Source: Eopsaltria australis
Taxonomy: Eukaryota; Chordata; Aves; Passeriformes; Petroicidae
Direction of reading: 5' to 3'
Assembly: GCA_034509425.1 (NCBI GenBank)
Contig: JAVTVJ010000068.1
Coordinates: 3,286,001-3,350,000, forward strand
DNA length: 64,000 nt
Shown here piece by piece: positions 34,801-49,800 of the stretch (positions are counted from its first letter, which is position 1; every line of letters begins with the position of its first letter). Under the pieces are notes generated by a model. That model saw nothing but the letters and a program-made list of their open reading frames with translations. It was not told where the DNA came from and ran no database searches. The position numbers and the translations under genes are program-made.

Positions 34801-37800
34801 AAAAACAAGATGTATTTCTATGGAATAATTACATTTTTCTTACCAAGTGCCATGCTGTCCTTATATTACAGGAATGGCTGAAACTTGTGTCTTTGTGCTT
34901 TTTTCCTGGTGGTGGTGGTATGGCAAGAATTAATATAAGCAGAAAAAACGCAACCCCAACTCCAAAAACTTGTTTATATCTAGCATAGGCAAGATTGTTA
35001 ATGTTGCATTAGGACCTTGCAGCTCTGCAGTACAGGGCCACCAGCTTATGAGGAGGTAATTTGACAAATAAATATGGTGTGATTCTGTTTTGCAAGGTTG
35101 GTGTTCTTACCTGTACAGTGAGAACTGTCTGTTCATGCTCCCAAAGATAATGTTGGAACCACAGCTTCGTATAACAGGAGTAAAGGATTGTAAGAATTTC
35201 CTTGATGTGGAAGACTAATTTGATTTGGGTTTTATGGAGTATATCCTGAAGCAGCTTTTTCTCCCCTGTGTCTTTGAGACTCCCAGAGATGAAATCTCAG
35301 CAAGTGCTGTCTGTGACTGTCCCATTGTACCGTCTTGCTTTGCAGTTAGTATGTTTATCACAGAACAGGAATATTTTTAACAGCTGTTTGTAGTCATGTG
35401 AATAATTGATACATTATCCTAAAAGAAAAAGAACTTGGGTCCCTGAGTCTTTTCCAGACCATGGCTCATGTGTTTGTTCCATTGCTATGGACATCTACTA
35501 TATCACTTTTATCACTGGTATGCAGGAGATAATTCTGATAGCTCATGGTTTGTTGCACCAGTTCAGGTAACTAAAATAGATGCAGTTATTGAATTGTCTG
35601 TGAAATCTGCACTTCCGATTCCAGACTTTCATCAAAATAACGAATCTATCCTTCTGCTATCTGATAGTGCTGCTTTTGGATAGGCAGCAGAATGGAGAGC
35701 AGCATCCAGATTAATGGAGATTCTAATAATTCTAATCTATTACTGTGTTTGTGCAGTTAAATGAAAGAAATTGCATTTGGTACAAGCAACAGACAGTTGA
35801 GATAAATGCTTCTGTTAGAGGCCACCTTCTGCCTCTGAAGATGTCAAGCTTTCAGTTAGTTTCTTGTTGCTGAAACCACTTACAAAGCTTTCAGGTTGTG
35901 GGTAGTCCTCTTACGTAGTGATAATTTTTTTGAGGTCTTTTTTCACTCTGTCCACAAATATTTTGTTAGTGTGTTTACCTCAATGTAGGAGCCCCTTTCC
36001 CATTCTTACTGGTCTGACAGGCTTTGGACGCTCAGCCAGAAATGTTCTGTACTGTTTTTGAAAGTAGTAGTAATGGTCACTTCTGTTAAAAGGACTGGGG
36101 AAAGTACTCACAGCAGGCTTCCCACCTGCCTACCTTATTGTGATAAGGGATCTCTTACTTTATTTCTATAGCTGTTTCATAGAAAGCATTCCTTGCCCTT
36201 TACTGTGTAGCCAGTTCCATTATACCTGGGTTTTGCAAAGGAGACTGACTGTACTTTTTCTGTGCAGTTGCTCATTGGATAGAGGCATCCTGAAAACGGG
36301 TGGTATAGAAGCAGCTCTTTTGAGTGCTGCCTCTGCCCACTGTTTCTCTGCATGCCACCAGCTACTACTAAACCAAACTATTCTCTTCAAAGGAAAACCT
36401 GGTTTTTTTCCTCTGAAAATAAAATACTGAGTGCAGTAGTATATTGAGCAGTATGCAGGATAATTATTGACAGAAAATTTCAGTGTATTGAGTACTCTTC
36501 AGTCTGCCAAGCTTCTCCAGTGCTAAAGGTTTATTTTTCCTGTGTCTTTCCTGCACATATTAAGTCCTTTTGGTACTCTGCAGTAGTTACTGCACTGATC
36601 AGAGGTCTGTTGACTTCTTAGATCATAAAGGGAAGTGTGACCACAATCCTGCAGCAGTTTAATGAAGGAAAAAGCCTTGCATTGTGTTTTGAGGATGTTT
36701 GTAGTGTATGTAAAATTTGAGCATAGTTGACTACAATATACCTATCTTGTGATATTCATTAAATGTCTTAACCTGTATTTTTCAATATTTTGGTTTGCTT
36801 TGCATTTATGCTGTGATTTTTTTTTTTTTTACTTAGGACTTGGATTTTGTCCGGTTTATTGTCAACTGTTTTACAGATTATTACCCAAACTTCCTCAGTA
36901 AGTATTGTATATTAAATAATTGGCATTGTAGATTTGTGTAAAAAGAGCATTTGGTAGCATGATAGAAGATGGGGAAGATAAGATCATGTTTTCTGGGATA
37001 ACTTCGTGGAACATGTGAATGTTACAGAGTCAGGATATTCTTGTGTCCTTAAATTAGCCCAACTTTGTATTGTGAATAAACTTTACTCTCATCAAAAATC
37101 AGCTGTCTTTTTGTGAAGTAATAATCTGATACATGTTTATACATGGTAAAAATTACTATAGACATATAATAGAAAGGAATTGATCTGTTTTCCTTTGCTC
37201 CTTGTTACTTGGGTAGAAGCTTTACACACTTTCATGACAGTTTGTATCCTTCAGGAGTCTTCAGGGGTCAAAGAAAATTATGAGGAGCAATGGTTTATTC
37301 TGAAAATGAAAATGGTTTATTCTGGAAAGGCATTTTTGTGTGCACACTTAGAAAACCCTCCATACTTGCCTGCTAATTTTTTTATGCATAGGCAAACACT
37401 GCATGCTTTATGCTAGTTCATCTTAAATATGTTGTAAATTTCAGGTTGAAATGTCTGTGAGTATTGAAATTCCATGCAGCAACTGCTTAAACTCTGAATA
37501 TTATATTTTAACTTGCTGATCAAAGCTCAAAGCTTTGATCAAACTTAAAGGCAAGTGCAACACTGTTCTTTGTATTTTGACATTCAAGTGCAAAAAAATT
37601 GGGACACTTTAATATTTTCCAACTTCTATGCTAAAATAAAGAATATTTAGAAAAAGCAGATATACAAAGACTTCTGGTTATTTGTTTGTTTGTGAAGTAG
37701 GAGGTGCTGAATGTACCTGTTAAACTTTTTTTGTTCAGTAGATACTTTTCTAGGTCAGGTTGAGATCTTGCCTTTCTTTGCCTTATCTGTGAGATGAGTT

Positions 37801-40800
37801 ATTAGTAACAATATGTCAGAAAAGTAATATCCCAGGAAGTGTATAAACAATATATAACTCAGAATTTTATTACTTGTTTTCCAAGCAAAAAGCTAATATT
37901 TCTAAATAGCAATAGGTTTTACAGGGAAGTGAACACAGTGGTTTGTAAAAGTTAATTTTTTTTATATGAACATTTTTGCTTTGCTTGCTTTTAGAGAAAT
38001 ACTTAGCACTTGGTATTCAGGTTTTTCTTTTCTTTTCAGCAAAGATAGTAATATTTGAAATGCCATGGATAATGAACGGTAAGTTATTTCTTTTTTTTTT
38101 CTTTCCAGATTGTGATAACTTTTAAAATTTAGCAGCATGAATAAGAAGTATTTTTCTGCTGTGTATAGATACAGATGAATAATGGAGTTTGTTAAACATG
38201 TTTACATCTGTCAGTTTAAAGGTTGCATACTTTTTATTTTTCCTTCTATTGTTATATTTTGTATCATACTTTACATGAAGTCTGTATTCATCCTGTAGTT
38301 TATAAAGGTTGGGAGATGTTGATAAATAGTCTATTCCTTGAATGCTTCAAACTAGAATCCTTTCAAGAATCCTATCATCAGCAGTGATGGTGGCTTATAA
38401 CCAGCTCAAAACTAGAAGGTAGTTTAAGATACATGCCTGACACTGGATTCTGATGTGGTTATGTTTGTTCTGATATGGATACTTCAATGTTTATCTGTAA
38501 CTACAATGGACAGGATAAATATGCTATTCCTCTAATGTTGCCCTATGAATACATATTTTGATGTTGGCTTTATATTTTCCTGCATATTCATGTTTTACTA
38601 TCCCTGAAATAACAGTGGTCTTTGTAAATGCTTTGTAGATCTAAACAAATATCCTTTAAATCAGCAAAATTTCAGGAAGGAAGAATGTATACATATCTTT
38701 CCCAATCTCCCTCATTCAAGTTTGGAAATACAATTGGATTTACCCACTCAGTACTTCAAGGGCTAAATTCCAAGACAGCAGAGTTCACAGTTATTAAATT
38801 AAAGATACTCTTAATTTTCTGTGTAAATAATACCTTTGTTCCCTTGCATTGCTTATTCCAATTATAATAGATATTTTCAGAGCAGGTTCTGAAATAGCTT
38901 GAGGAATGTAACTCACTTGTGTTACGTAGGATCTATCAATACACTGAAAAAAACCCTACAAAACCAAACAAAATAGCAAAACTCCCTTCCTGCTAACTCA
39001 TGTATATGTTTTGTTTTGTTTTTTAAAGCTGCTTTTAAGATCGTGAAGGGTTGGCTTGGCCCAGATGCAATAAGCATGTTAAAGTTCACAAACAAGAATG
39101 ATGTGCAGGAATACATCAGTGCAGAGTATCTGCCACCTCACATGGGTGGAACTGTAAGTATAACATTAACATTCCTGTTGTGATAGGTTGAGACACCTGT
39201 ATAAACCCCATGTGGGGTTGAGGGTTGGCACTTCACAGATGGGAGATTTCTTGAAATTCTTTTGCCAATGATAATTTTAAAATCACAGTAATATAAAATA
39301 GGTTAACTTCATGAAAATTTGGTCTGCATTCTCAATTAATACAGAACTATTTTTCCTGAATCACTCATCCCCTTATAAATCACTGGAAATCACATAGCTT
39401 TTCAGCAAAAAGAAATTATAAGAAGAATTATTGGTTTTAAGTGTCTGTTCCTTGTACTTTTTTCCCTCCCTGATGAATTAGAGATGGTGTTTATGAAACA
39501 AGTTCAATCAACAGAAAGTAGGTTTCATGGTCCTCTGAGAGTTCTAGGCCTGCTCCAAAGCCATGATTCACTAAAGACAGTTAGATTGTGGCTGTTTTTC
39601 CTTTTATGTCTCTAAGGCTGCATTTTAAGACATGGCTGTAGAAGATTCTTTTCAAAGAGTATAGTAGAGCTCCAGAGTGGTTCAGGCAGCATCAGTTTAA
39701 CAGAACCAGGATCCAGTTCTAGTGCAATCTAAAGACTGGAACAGCACAAGCATCTTGCACAACAGGTTTGACTTTTCACAAGGCTAGTAGATCAGTATTG
39801 CATAATTCTTAAAATAAATTTGCAGGAAAATGATGCTTTAAAATGTTTATAGGCCATTTATGGAAGTAGAATAAGCTCACTGCAGGGGAATTACTTCTAA
39901 TTGTTCTTTTTCTACTATTTCTTTTCTGAAGTACTTTTGGCATTGTGGTAGTAACAATACAGAGGAAAGGAGGGTTGTGTTTCAGCAGTAGTAGGGGAGG
40001 CCATGTTCCTTTGTATATGAATTCAGGGTAGTGTTATTGTGACCAGAACACAAGAAACTTGTTTGGGGATCATAAAAGAATGTTACCTTGATTTTTATTT
40101 GACTGAGATCAGTAGCCCTTAAAAAGTGCATGTGACTCTTGAAGAAAATACACCCTTTTTCTCCGTGGAAAATTGCTGCCCCAACTCCCAGTTTCACGTA
40201 AGAACTTTCTCAGGTGGAAGAAAGCTGAAGTTGCTGCATGACAGTAGTGGGCATTGAGGAAAGGGCTGGTGATGTCTGAAGTGGCTTCAGTAAGGAATTG
40301 AATGTTGTTTAGCAGTGGTTCTGGGCCTGGCTCCTGTGGTATTGTCCTATTGTTGCAATAGAGGGACAAGTTTTTTTCCTCATTAAAGCTGAGTATCTCC
40401 CACTGCTTTTTAGACTGTCTTAGCCAATAGTTCCTATGTCTTTAAAGAAGGAACTTGTGGAAAAAACTTCTGAAGCATCTGATGGAACATGCAATCTTAG
40501 AGTTATCTTTAATCCTGCCTTGGGCCTGAAAGGTCTCAATGCTCATTAGTGATTGTTGATCATGTTGCCCATCTTCTGAGAGCATTAGCAAGTTTCAGAA
40601 TCATGGAGGCAGCTTACCCAAATCATTTGTCTGGGGTAGGAAGTGGGAAAAAGAAAGTAGTAGAATAGGAGTAAGTTGCCTAACAAGAACTTCAGAGGTT
40701 TTGACAATTTCAGAAAAACAGCTGTATCTCTGCATATTGAGAGCCCTGTATTTTGAACCAGAACATGCTTTTTGTAACTATTGAGTTTCACTTGATGGGC

Positions 40801-43800
40801 CTTTTGAGGTTTTAACCTAGAACTGGCATAACTTGGGAGAATTGTTAACAAACACTGAGACTCCAAAACTGTGCTTTGCATCTTTCTTCACAGGATTTCT
40901 TTAGTGTATACAGTAAAGCAGAATCTTTGCATCTCTCTGATAGCAAGGAGTTTTTCAGTGACCAGACAACAGACAACTTAATGCCTTTTCTCAGAATTTA
41001 ACTTTTCATGATGTGATTAACCTTGGCTTCTCTTGAGGCAACTAGATAGAGAACAATTCACCATTATTAGTATTGTCAGGCCTGGCTTTTTTAAAATGCA
41101 AATTGATTCCTTACATTTTTCTCTCAAGTGTTTGGTTTTGTTTGTGAGGGAATTTTTTTTCCTCCTTCTGATTCTTTCTCTGTCATCTTTGATTTCCACA
41201 CATATAGTTACAGATCTTCATATTTGCAATGAGCATAATGCCAGTGAAGAGCACAGCATATCTGTGCATCCTTTGTATTCAATACAGTACCTGTAAGACT
41301 CATCTTTTTTCTGCTGTGTCCCCTACTAGGATCCAACTTTGAAGAGCCAGATCTTGCCAGATGTAAACAACTGCTGGATCAGATCATTTGGCAGGCTAAT
41401 TTGGGGAGATACCCAGATGCCACTGTACTTATGTTCTTTGTGTTCCAGAAGAATGTTAGAGACTAGCTCTGGAAGTAACAAAAGAAATCCATAGAATTAA
41501 TAATGTTGACCTTGGAGTCAGTGATTACTTTGCTTAACTAAGGATACTGTTCTTTGTGTCTGTTGGAAGCCTCCAAGCTTCAATGTCTCAGTGAAGTTAA
41601 CTTTAAACATGTTTTGTCTGTCTCAGGGTCACTCAAAAGATGGATCAGAAACTTTCCATAGCTTTAAAATCCTTTGATTGACTGTCATCCGGCTGTGAAA
41701 GGAGGAATATTACATGCTTGATTTTAGGCAACTAGTGGGCAAAGGTGTCTCCAGAGTATCAAAAGCCTTTAAACTAATTATGGAAAACAGAAACTTGGGT
41801 TTTTCAGGACTTTGGAACATGAATTTGATCCAAATTCCATTCAAGTCCTCATCAATGTCTGCTGGCTGTGGTTGTTACCATATTGCTATTCCATACATGC
41901 TACATACCACGTATATGGCTTTGAGTTGTTCTTGTCCATGGTGCACAGAGGTCATTTTCTTTATAGCAGGTTTATTTTGGAGAGCTTGTAAAAATTGCCC
42001 AAGGCAGATCTAGGAGCAAGCTAATCCTAGCCAGCTTGGAAAATTAGGGTTGGGTGCTCAAGTGCCACTTGGTAATATTTTTCATTTAGTAATAAATGTT
42101 TCCTAACTCAGTGTTCTTTGGCTTTCCTATCTATTGAATTGTACATTCTGCCATTTCCAGCTGTTGGAACAGTCCAGTTCTTAAGGCTTGCACATTTCTG
42201 ACTGAGCAGGGAGATTTGTCTCTTCAGTAATATTTTCTTCCAGACTTATGTCCCTATAGTATACACTTTGATGCAAGGCATGTACACACAGTACGGTTTT
42301 GATTTGTTGTTTTGCCCAGTGTTTCTTTGTCAGAAGATGAATTTTACAAGGATGAATTGATCACTGGTGCCAGTATTGAACAATGTGTGCAACTGCTTTG
42401 CTTTTCACTTGGGCATCTAAATTAAAGCCCACAGGTTTTTCTTGGAAGTACCTTATGTAGGTCAGTGGCCTGAAGTTAAGACATGGCTGAGCTTGCATAT
42501 GACTTCTTGGCCACTGTGTACACGTAATCTTAGAAAATATCACTACTATGATCAAGACACCTCTACCAAAAAAAATTGCCAAAAATAGTAGGATGAATTC
42601 TCTAGATCTGCTATAAAAAAGAACAATAAGTCTATAGTATAGATGTATCAGGCATTGGATAAATCTGTCCTGTTTACCTGGCTGAGGTTTTCACCTGTTA
42701 GTAGATACACCCATGTCACTGAAACTTAGGCACTGTGACTGTGAAGTGTGGGACTTCAAGTTGTCCCACTGAAGAGATTCTATTCAGCTCTTGAAGCTAT
42801 CCAGCAGCATGGATTAACAAGACCAAGGAAGGCACGCAGCAAAATTATTTTCCCTCTATTAAGGTCACTTTGTTACATGCCCTTCATCCAATGCTGGGAG
42901 GGAGTGAAAAGGCTTTGTTGGTTTGGATAAGAGGAAGCTGGATTTTTCTGTCAAATGGGGATGTCAGTATTCTGCAAGACTACTGTAATTCATCTAGCAG
43001 TTTTTTCTTCTAATAGTGATTTAGTCTGCAGCTGATACTTAAAGCTTGTCCTTCAGACCCTTAATAGAATATTGTTTGAGCCAGGGAATACCTGTTTCAT
43101 TCACCTAGAGGCCTTTGACTGTTGCTACAGCCTGAAGAGTAGATGAGATTTAGACCTTGATTATAGATGAGCAGGAAGTACGCTGTTTTGTTTGTGGTTT
43201 CATTGAATGGTTCTATCTAAGAATTTTCCCTTTAATTTTTCTTAACATCATGTTGTTCCTTGTTTTGAGAAAATGTACTTGTTTATGGAGAACTGTCTTG
43301 AAACACCTTTTTGTAAATCCCTGCTGAGGGAGGTGGGAAGTGGGGGCATTGCTCCATTCTGCCTCACAGGAATCAAAGCTATGTTACTTTTCTCCATTGC
43401 AAAAGCTGACAGATTAATTTAGTTTACTCGATGCTTAAAACTGTTCGAAAATGCAGTAGGTACAGAGATCCCCATTCCTCTAACACTACATATAATAAAA
43501 CTGTTTTGAGACTATTAAGAGAATTCCTAATTAGCAAAAATTGGTTTTTACTGATCTTCCAATGGAAAAGGTACCTTTACTGTACAGTCATTGAGAACTG
43601 AAGTATTTTGCTGCTTGCAAATTGATTTGGCATTCCAAAGACTAGAGGTCTGAATTGCAGGATATGCTAAAAGTCCATGCATTACATTAAACTTCAGGGA
43701 TTATTTGGGGTTGTTTCATGGCTTTGGTTTATTTCCTTTTTTCTAGACTGGACATTATGAAACTAACATATAAGGAACAACTGATGTTTTTAATCACTTT

Positions 43801-46800
43801 TTAAATATTTTTAGAAGTGGCTGTCATAAGTTTTAAACCACATTTTTGAGAACTAAGAGAACTTCAGCAAGAAGACTCTGAATGCTGATCCTTGATAGAC
43901 CAGCTTCTGCAGTTCTGCTGTGAATATAAATAATAGTTACAGTTTACTGGCTTCATTGGATGACTGTATTTATTAATCTGTTAATGATAAAATAGAAACT
44001 TGTGGTGTCATATTTCTGTAAAGGGGTGCAACTTGAAATGGATAATTGAAACATAAAAGTAACGTGAAACAAGAAACAGTGGCAATATTTCCATTTAAAA
44101 AAATCCTAGAGAAGGCACTCCTAGTCCTCTTGAATAACTCATCTTTTATAAATTTCCTTATCTTGTAGGATTCTTTCAAGTACAGTTACCCTCCATTGGT
44201 TGATGATGATTTTCAAACTCCTTTATGTGAAAATGGGCCCATTACAAGTGAAGATGAGCATGAAAGTAAAGAAGAGATGGATACAGACACCAAGGAGGCT
44301 GGGGAGCTGAATGAAGCACAAAACGTTAATCAGAAAAAGGTATCTAAGTGAAGATTTAGGCACGACTAGCTAGGTGGTTACAAGGTGGGACAAGATGCAT
44401 ACTTTTGGTTACTTGTCTGTCTTTGTGTTGTATTTTGTAACATTTTTTCTGTCTTTCAATTTGGCAAAAGAACACATGAAAACTAAAAAATTATAGTTGC
44501 AGTTTCAACCATGACTCTTGGTCTGTTAAGACAAGTTTCATGCTTCAGAATGCATAAAATGTGCACCAAATATTTAGTCTATCTCTTGGAATATAGTGAA
44601 TTGTACAGTAAAATGAAAAAGGTTTCTGTATTTTATTTTCAAAGGTTGTCTTTCTAGTGGGTTTCTTTTTAATCTTGGAATATCTAGTGGTGACCATTTT
44701 GAAATGGATCTAGTTTTCTCTGATGCTTAAATCAGTATGTACATGAGAAAATATTAAGTTAAAGATTTATGCAGTACTGGATGTTAATTTGTTTTCTTAA
44801 ATTATTGATAAAATCTCAACATATAAATGTTTACATTTTTTCTCAGGAGAAATTGTATTCCTACTGCATCAATCATGTTTTGCAACCTAATCTTCCTGCA
44901 GTCTTTTTATCTAGAAATAAAGGCATTGTTTTACACAAGTTTATATGAAGTGATATTTAGGAATACACAGTGATAGCAATTGCTCTTGAAAAAAGTATAA
45001 AAATTTTGAAATTCACTATTTTATTGCCATAATTAATTTTGGAATATTACTTGCAAAACTTCTGTTTAATGGAGTAGAATACAGTTTCATTTACTATTCC
45101 AGGTTTGTCAGAATAACTTGAAATGTGCAGCTCACTAAGTAGTCCAGCTATTACTTGCAACTTGGCTAGCTTTAAAAAAAAAAAGAAGATAATTTCACTG
45201 ACCTTAAGGTCAAAAGGAAGCATTACATAACCATGGTTAGACTCAGTAGCTTGTTTTGCTTGTAGCATATTTTGCACACTATGATTCTCAGATACAGAAA
45301 CATGGAGAATTTCTGCTCAGTGTGTGAGTTACCTTTAGTGCTTAATAAGCCTCAGTGTTTGTTGGCTTTTAATTTGCTTGGGTGACTTAGCTTAAGGTAT
45401 TTTATTTTTTTTACTTTTTTTACTCTTGAAATACCATAAAGCATATAATTGTTTTCACTTTTATACAGGGTAACCAAGGTGCTACTCAATTATTTTTCAG
45501 TACAGGGAATCATGATTTATAAACTTGGTTAGTAAGTGCCTGTCCTGTAGGTGCTTCCACTTGTGTGTTCTGTAGTAATGTTTTTTTCTGGTAGTTTATG
45601 TAGAGCAAAGCCTAACTTATAAGTAGTGTAGTGTATTTACACACTAACCTTTTTTTACCACTTTTATATAATTATAGAAAAAAGTTGCTGTGTGGGTTCT
45701 TCTTATACAGCCTATTTCATATAAAGTTTTGTATTCCTTTCATTCCCATACTTCAAACTTGCATGAACTGAATTATCTTCATGTCTTTTCTCTGTATTAA
45801 AAGTGGAATAAAAAGGAGGCTAATCAAACTCTTCAGCCAGCTGATCTGGAATCATGATGTCACTAATTCTTTCAGTCTTCTGTATTCCCCCAGCACCTGC
45901 CCTATTTTGCATGTATTTTCCTAATGTTATAAAAGAAAACCCTCAGAACCTAAGATGTACCTGCAGTTTTGAAAGCACCAATTCAATCAGCATTATTTCT
46001 TTTGTGTTCTGCAATACTTCAAGGTTTCATCTAAAAGCAATGAAGATACATTTAGCAACCCTGCAATGCAATGAAGTGTGGAGTTGGTACTGTGTTTTCT
46101 CTTCAGTGGTACAGTGATTGTACTGGGACATCTGTTTTAATTTTAATTTGCAGTGGATGAATAATACCAGTGCTTTTAAACCTTAGATATTTGAAGTGCT
46201 ATAACTTAGCATGTCTGGAGTTTTCTAAAACCGACCTGGGCAGCTGGAAAATACATGGAAAAAAAACCAAAGCAGAAGTTTTGTTTCATGCATGTTTAAT
46301 ATGTAATGTAACTTCTATAGTAAATCATTTTATTCAGGGGACTTCAAGCAGCTTCAGGGAATGAATATATATAAAGCTTGGTCTATAATATGTAAAATGT
46401 TGAAATAAGCCTCATCATATTCTTTGAAATATCTGCATGATTCTGTAACATGTAATCCAGGTTTGTAGTTAATCATTATAACTATCATTTTTACTCAGAT
46501 GAATTCTATAGAACAAATTTCCAAATCAGAGGAAACTGACAAAACAGAGGTCAAACCAAAAAATGCAAAGAAAGCATTAACTACTTTTAAAGGACCTTTA
46601 TTACATATCAGGTAATAATAATTTTCTTTAATTTTCTTTTTATAATGTGCCTTGGACACTTGAGTACTGAACTAGTTGGTTTTCAAAATAAACTTTTTTC
46701 AGACTATTTGAGGAAAACAATTTATAAACAACTTTTTAAGAAGGATTTTTACGAAGCTCAAAGAGTTTTTCTGGTTTTACAAGTTTTTAGTGAATCTCCT

Positions 46801-49800
46801 GGTGTCACCAAAGATTGGCATACATTTTGTACAAATAAGTGTACAGTCTGTAGAATTGTAGAAGTTTTTTGTTTGTATTAAGAAACCATCTCACTAAGTT
46901 AAGCCTGTCCTTATCTGTAAAGAGAGCAGTTGTTTGACATTGTTCGATTGCATTGGCTCAAGAAAAAACAATGTTTTATCAAGACAGTTTTCACTGTTTA
47001 ATCTTACTTGAATTCTTTTAGCTTATGGTGATACAAATGTCTACACTAGTAGTTTCCACCGGTTTAACTTAATGAATGGGTCCAATTTATTTTGTTTGGG
47101 AAGGCCTCTATAAATGACATACTTACCCAGAAGGTTTTGTAATCCAAGATGCTACATCTTGCAGTTAATTTGGTTTTTATCACTAAACTAGAAAAAAGAA
47201 ATCAATTAGCCAATACCACTTTTTCTTTCCACTGCCTTTTAGGTTAAGATGCTTGTTTAGAATTTGATTTAGATGTTAACTTTTATTTTCATTTTCAGTT
47301 GGCTATTAGATGAATGAAGAAAATATCTAATTTTTAGGTAATTTCTTAGCTAACTTTTTAAGTACTGTAATGAATTAGTTTTGGAATGAATTTGAATAAT
47401 GACATGCTCATTAGCATAAAAATATTATGTATGTGTAAATTTTTCCTAATTTTGAAATGAAAACCTCCTCTGTATAGCCTTAGTTTCTTGTACGGCAAGA
47501 CAAAGGTGTAGACTGCAGAACTGTGATTATAAAAGAATGTTAAACGTTTTCTGTGACAATCACAAACACTTGATGTGTTTTTTCCATCCACTTTTTAATT
47601 AAAAAAGAAAGGGGCAGAAATGATGAGCAGACAACAACAACAAAAATCCAAACAAGCCAAAACACTCCCCAACACCCCCCGGAAACTGCCTTTTTTTTTC
47701 CTCTTAAAATACTTCAAACTGTCATTGAATAGAAGTGACTTACATGGACTGCAACACATGGAAGAGTAAACTTAGTCAAGTATAGTGGTGTTAATACTTG
47801 TAGTCTTGCTGTCATGGAAAATAAAATACTGGTGTCTCCATTGTCCGTGCTGTTTGTTTGTTTTGTTTTTAAAGTAAACTCCTGAGTGCAGCTGTTGCTC
47901 TTCATTAATGCTCTTCCTCTGTAGAAGCTAGAACTAGTTTTCATTTTCCTGCATTGATTCTCAGGACGTTGAACTGAAGGTGGTTGAACCAATAATCTAT
48001 AGTGCCATTCATAACCAGTTGTAGGCACCTATCACACAGACCATAAGCTCTGCCACCACGATTAACTTGCATCCTTGCTCATCTCCCAGCATTGCCCTGT
48101 GAAGGCAGCAGCAGGCACTGCAGCTCTGGCACCATAAAATCATGGACTAAAGCTGGGTCCTTGTGCTCTTTGTTTCTTGTGTTTGTACTCATGCTCATGA
48201 GTCAGCTGTCTCCCTCGTTTAGACCACAATTGTAGTTCCCTTGTATACCTTACAATGAAAGGCTGCCTCTGACTTTCTTCCTCAATAACTGAATTTGTTT
48301 GATCAGACAAAAAGCAGCAGTTTCCTTGCACTGTCTGGCAGAAGAGCAGCTCGTGGTGTGTTGTGGTACGAGAATTTCTAGTACAAGCTGGTTATGTCAC
48401 ACACATCAGAGTAAAGAAACTCGTGCTTCTGTAAAAATCAGAAAGCTTGGGTGTTTGTTTAAACAACTCCACCCTCCCAATAGCTACACACCGCCTACCC
48501 CCAACACTGTGGAACTTGATTTCACAGATAAGCCATACAGCCATGGTCCCCAAGCCTCTTTTTTTCCTTTGATCTATGGCCATGAGTGGTAGAACAAGAA
48601 AGATCAGGCTCTGGCAGAATGTTCCTTCCCTTGATCACTTTTGTGGCGTGTTTTGATGCTAGTTAATGTTATCTTGTTCCATTTATGGTTCATCTTGCAA
48701 TTGCTGTTGCACACAGCTGCAGTAGTTCAGTATTAAGATAGCTGAAACATCTTGAAGCTACAATCCTTCCCTTCCCTTCCCTAGAATTTGTTACTTAAAT
48801 TGAGAATTTGGAAATGAAAAGATACTGAGAGAAGGAGAGAATTAACTTATGAAGCTGTTTTAAATCCATCAGTTTTTTGGTTTCTACCTTATTTGGCACA
48901 CTTCCGTCTTTCCCACCACAAAAGAAGTAGTCTTGTCATGTGGACTGACTAATGCATTATAAAACATCAGCACCCCAACATCACAGTCACCACTAGAATC
49001 TGCTTCCGGCATGGGCGTTCACCCTTGCTCTGCAGCACCAGGGGGTTTTATTGGCTCATACACTGGTTTGAGTGGAAAAAGGAGGAAGGATTGGTACCAT
49101 AAAAGGAAGTCTTTTGAGGAGGAGGTCAAACTAACATGAAATTGGCGTTCTAAAAAGAGGACATGGGAAAAAAATCACGTGTTTTGAAAAACTGTGCAGT
49201 TCTGAAGTACGGAGTAGAACAGCAGTTCTTTGCGTGCTCCTAATGTGACGTAATAAAAAAAGTTCTTCACTTGCTACTCAAGTTTCCTTTCAACTGGTAT
49301 TATATGAGCATGCCCTACCTTTTACCTACTAGTGTTCATTTGAATGCTTATCCAAAATGAGTTGTGTTAGTTTGATGTGGTTTAAAATATCTCATGCATG
49401 ACTCTCTTAATTGCACAAGAATATTAAAAACAAGCAATAACTTTATTTATGCATGTGGTACCACAACTATGTGAAGACTGACTCATAAGTACAAGTGAAT
49501 TCAGCTGTCGTGGTTGAAATTGCCAGTCTTGGATATCTGCCTTCTCTTATGCGTGCCCTATATCCATGACAAGGATAGGTGTTTGAGGTGGAAATAACTC
49601 CCTGTCTGTGACACCTTATTTTCCTTAAAATGAGCATAAATGAAAAACAGGGGTGCTTTCCCTTAACACACTGTCCAAAGATGCAGTCAGTAGTGGGCTC
49701 CGTGTATCTGTTGGCTGTTCCTGCTCTTAGAGATGGCAGAAGTCAAGGGCAGTAATCAGCTGAGGCAGCCAGTTCTGCTTGTCATGAGTCAACCCTGAGC

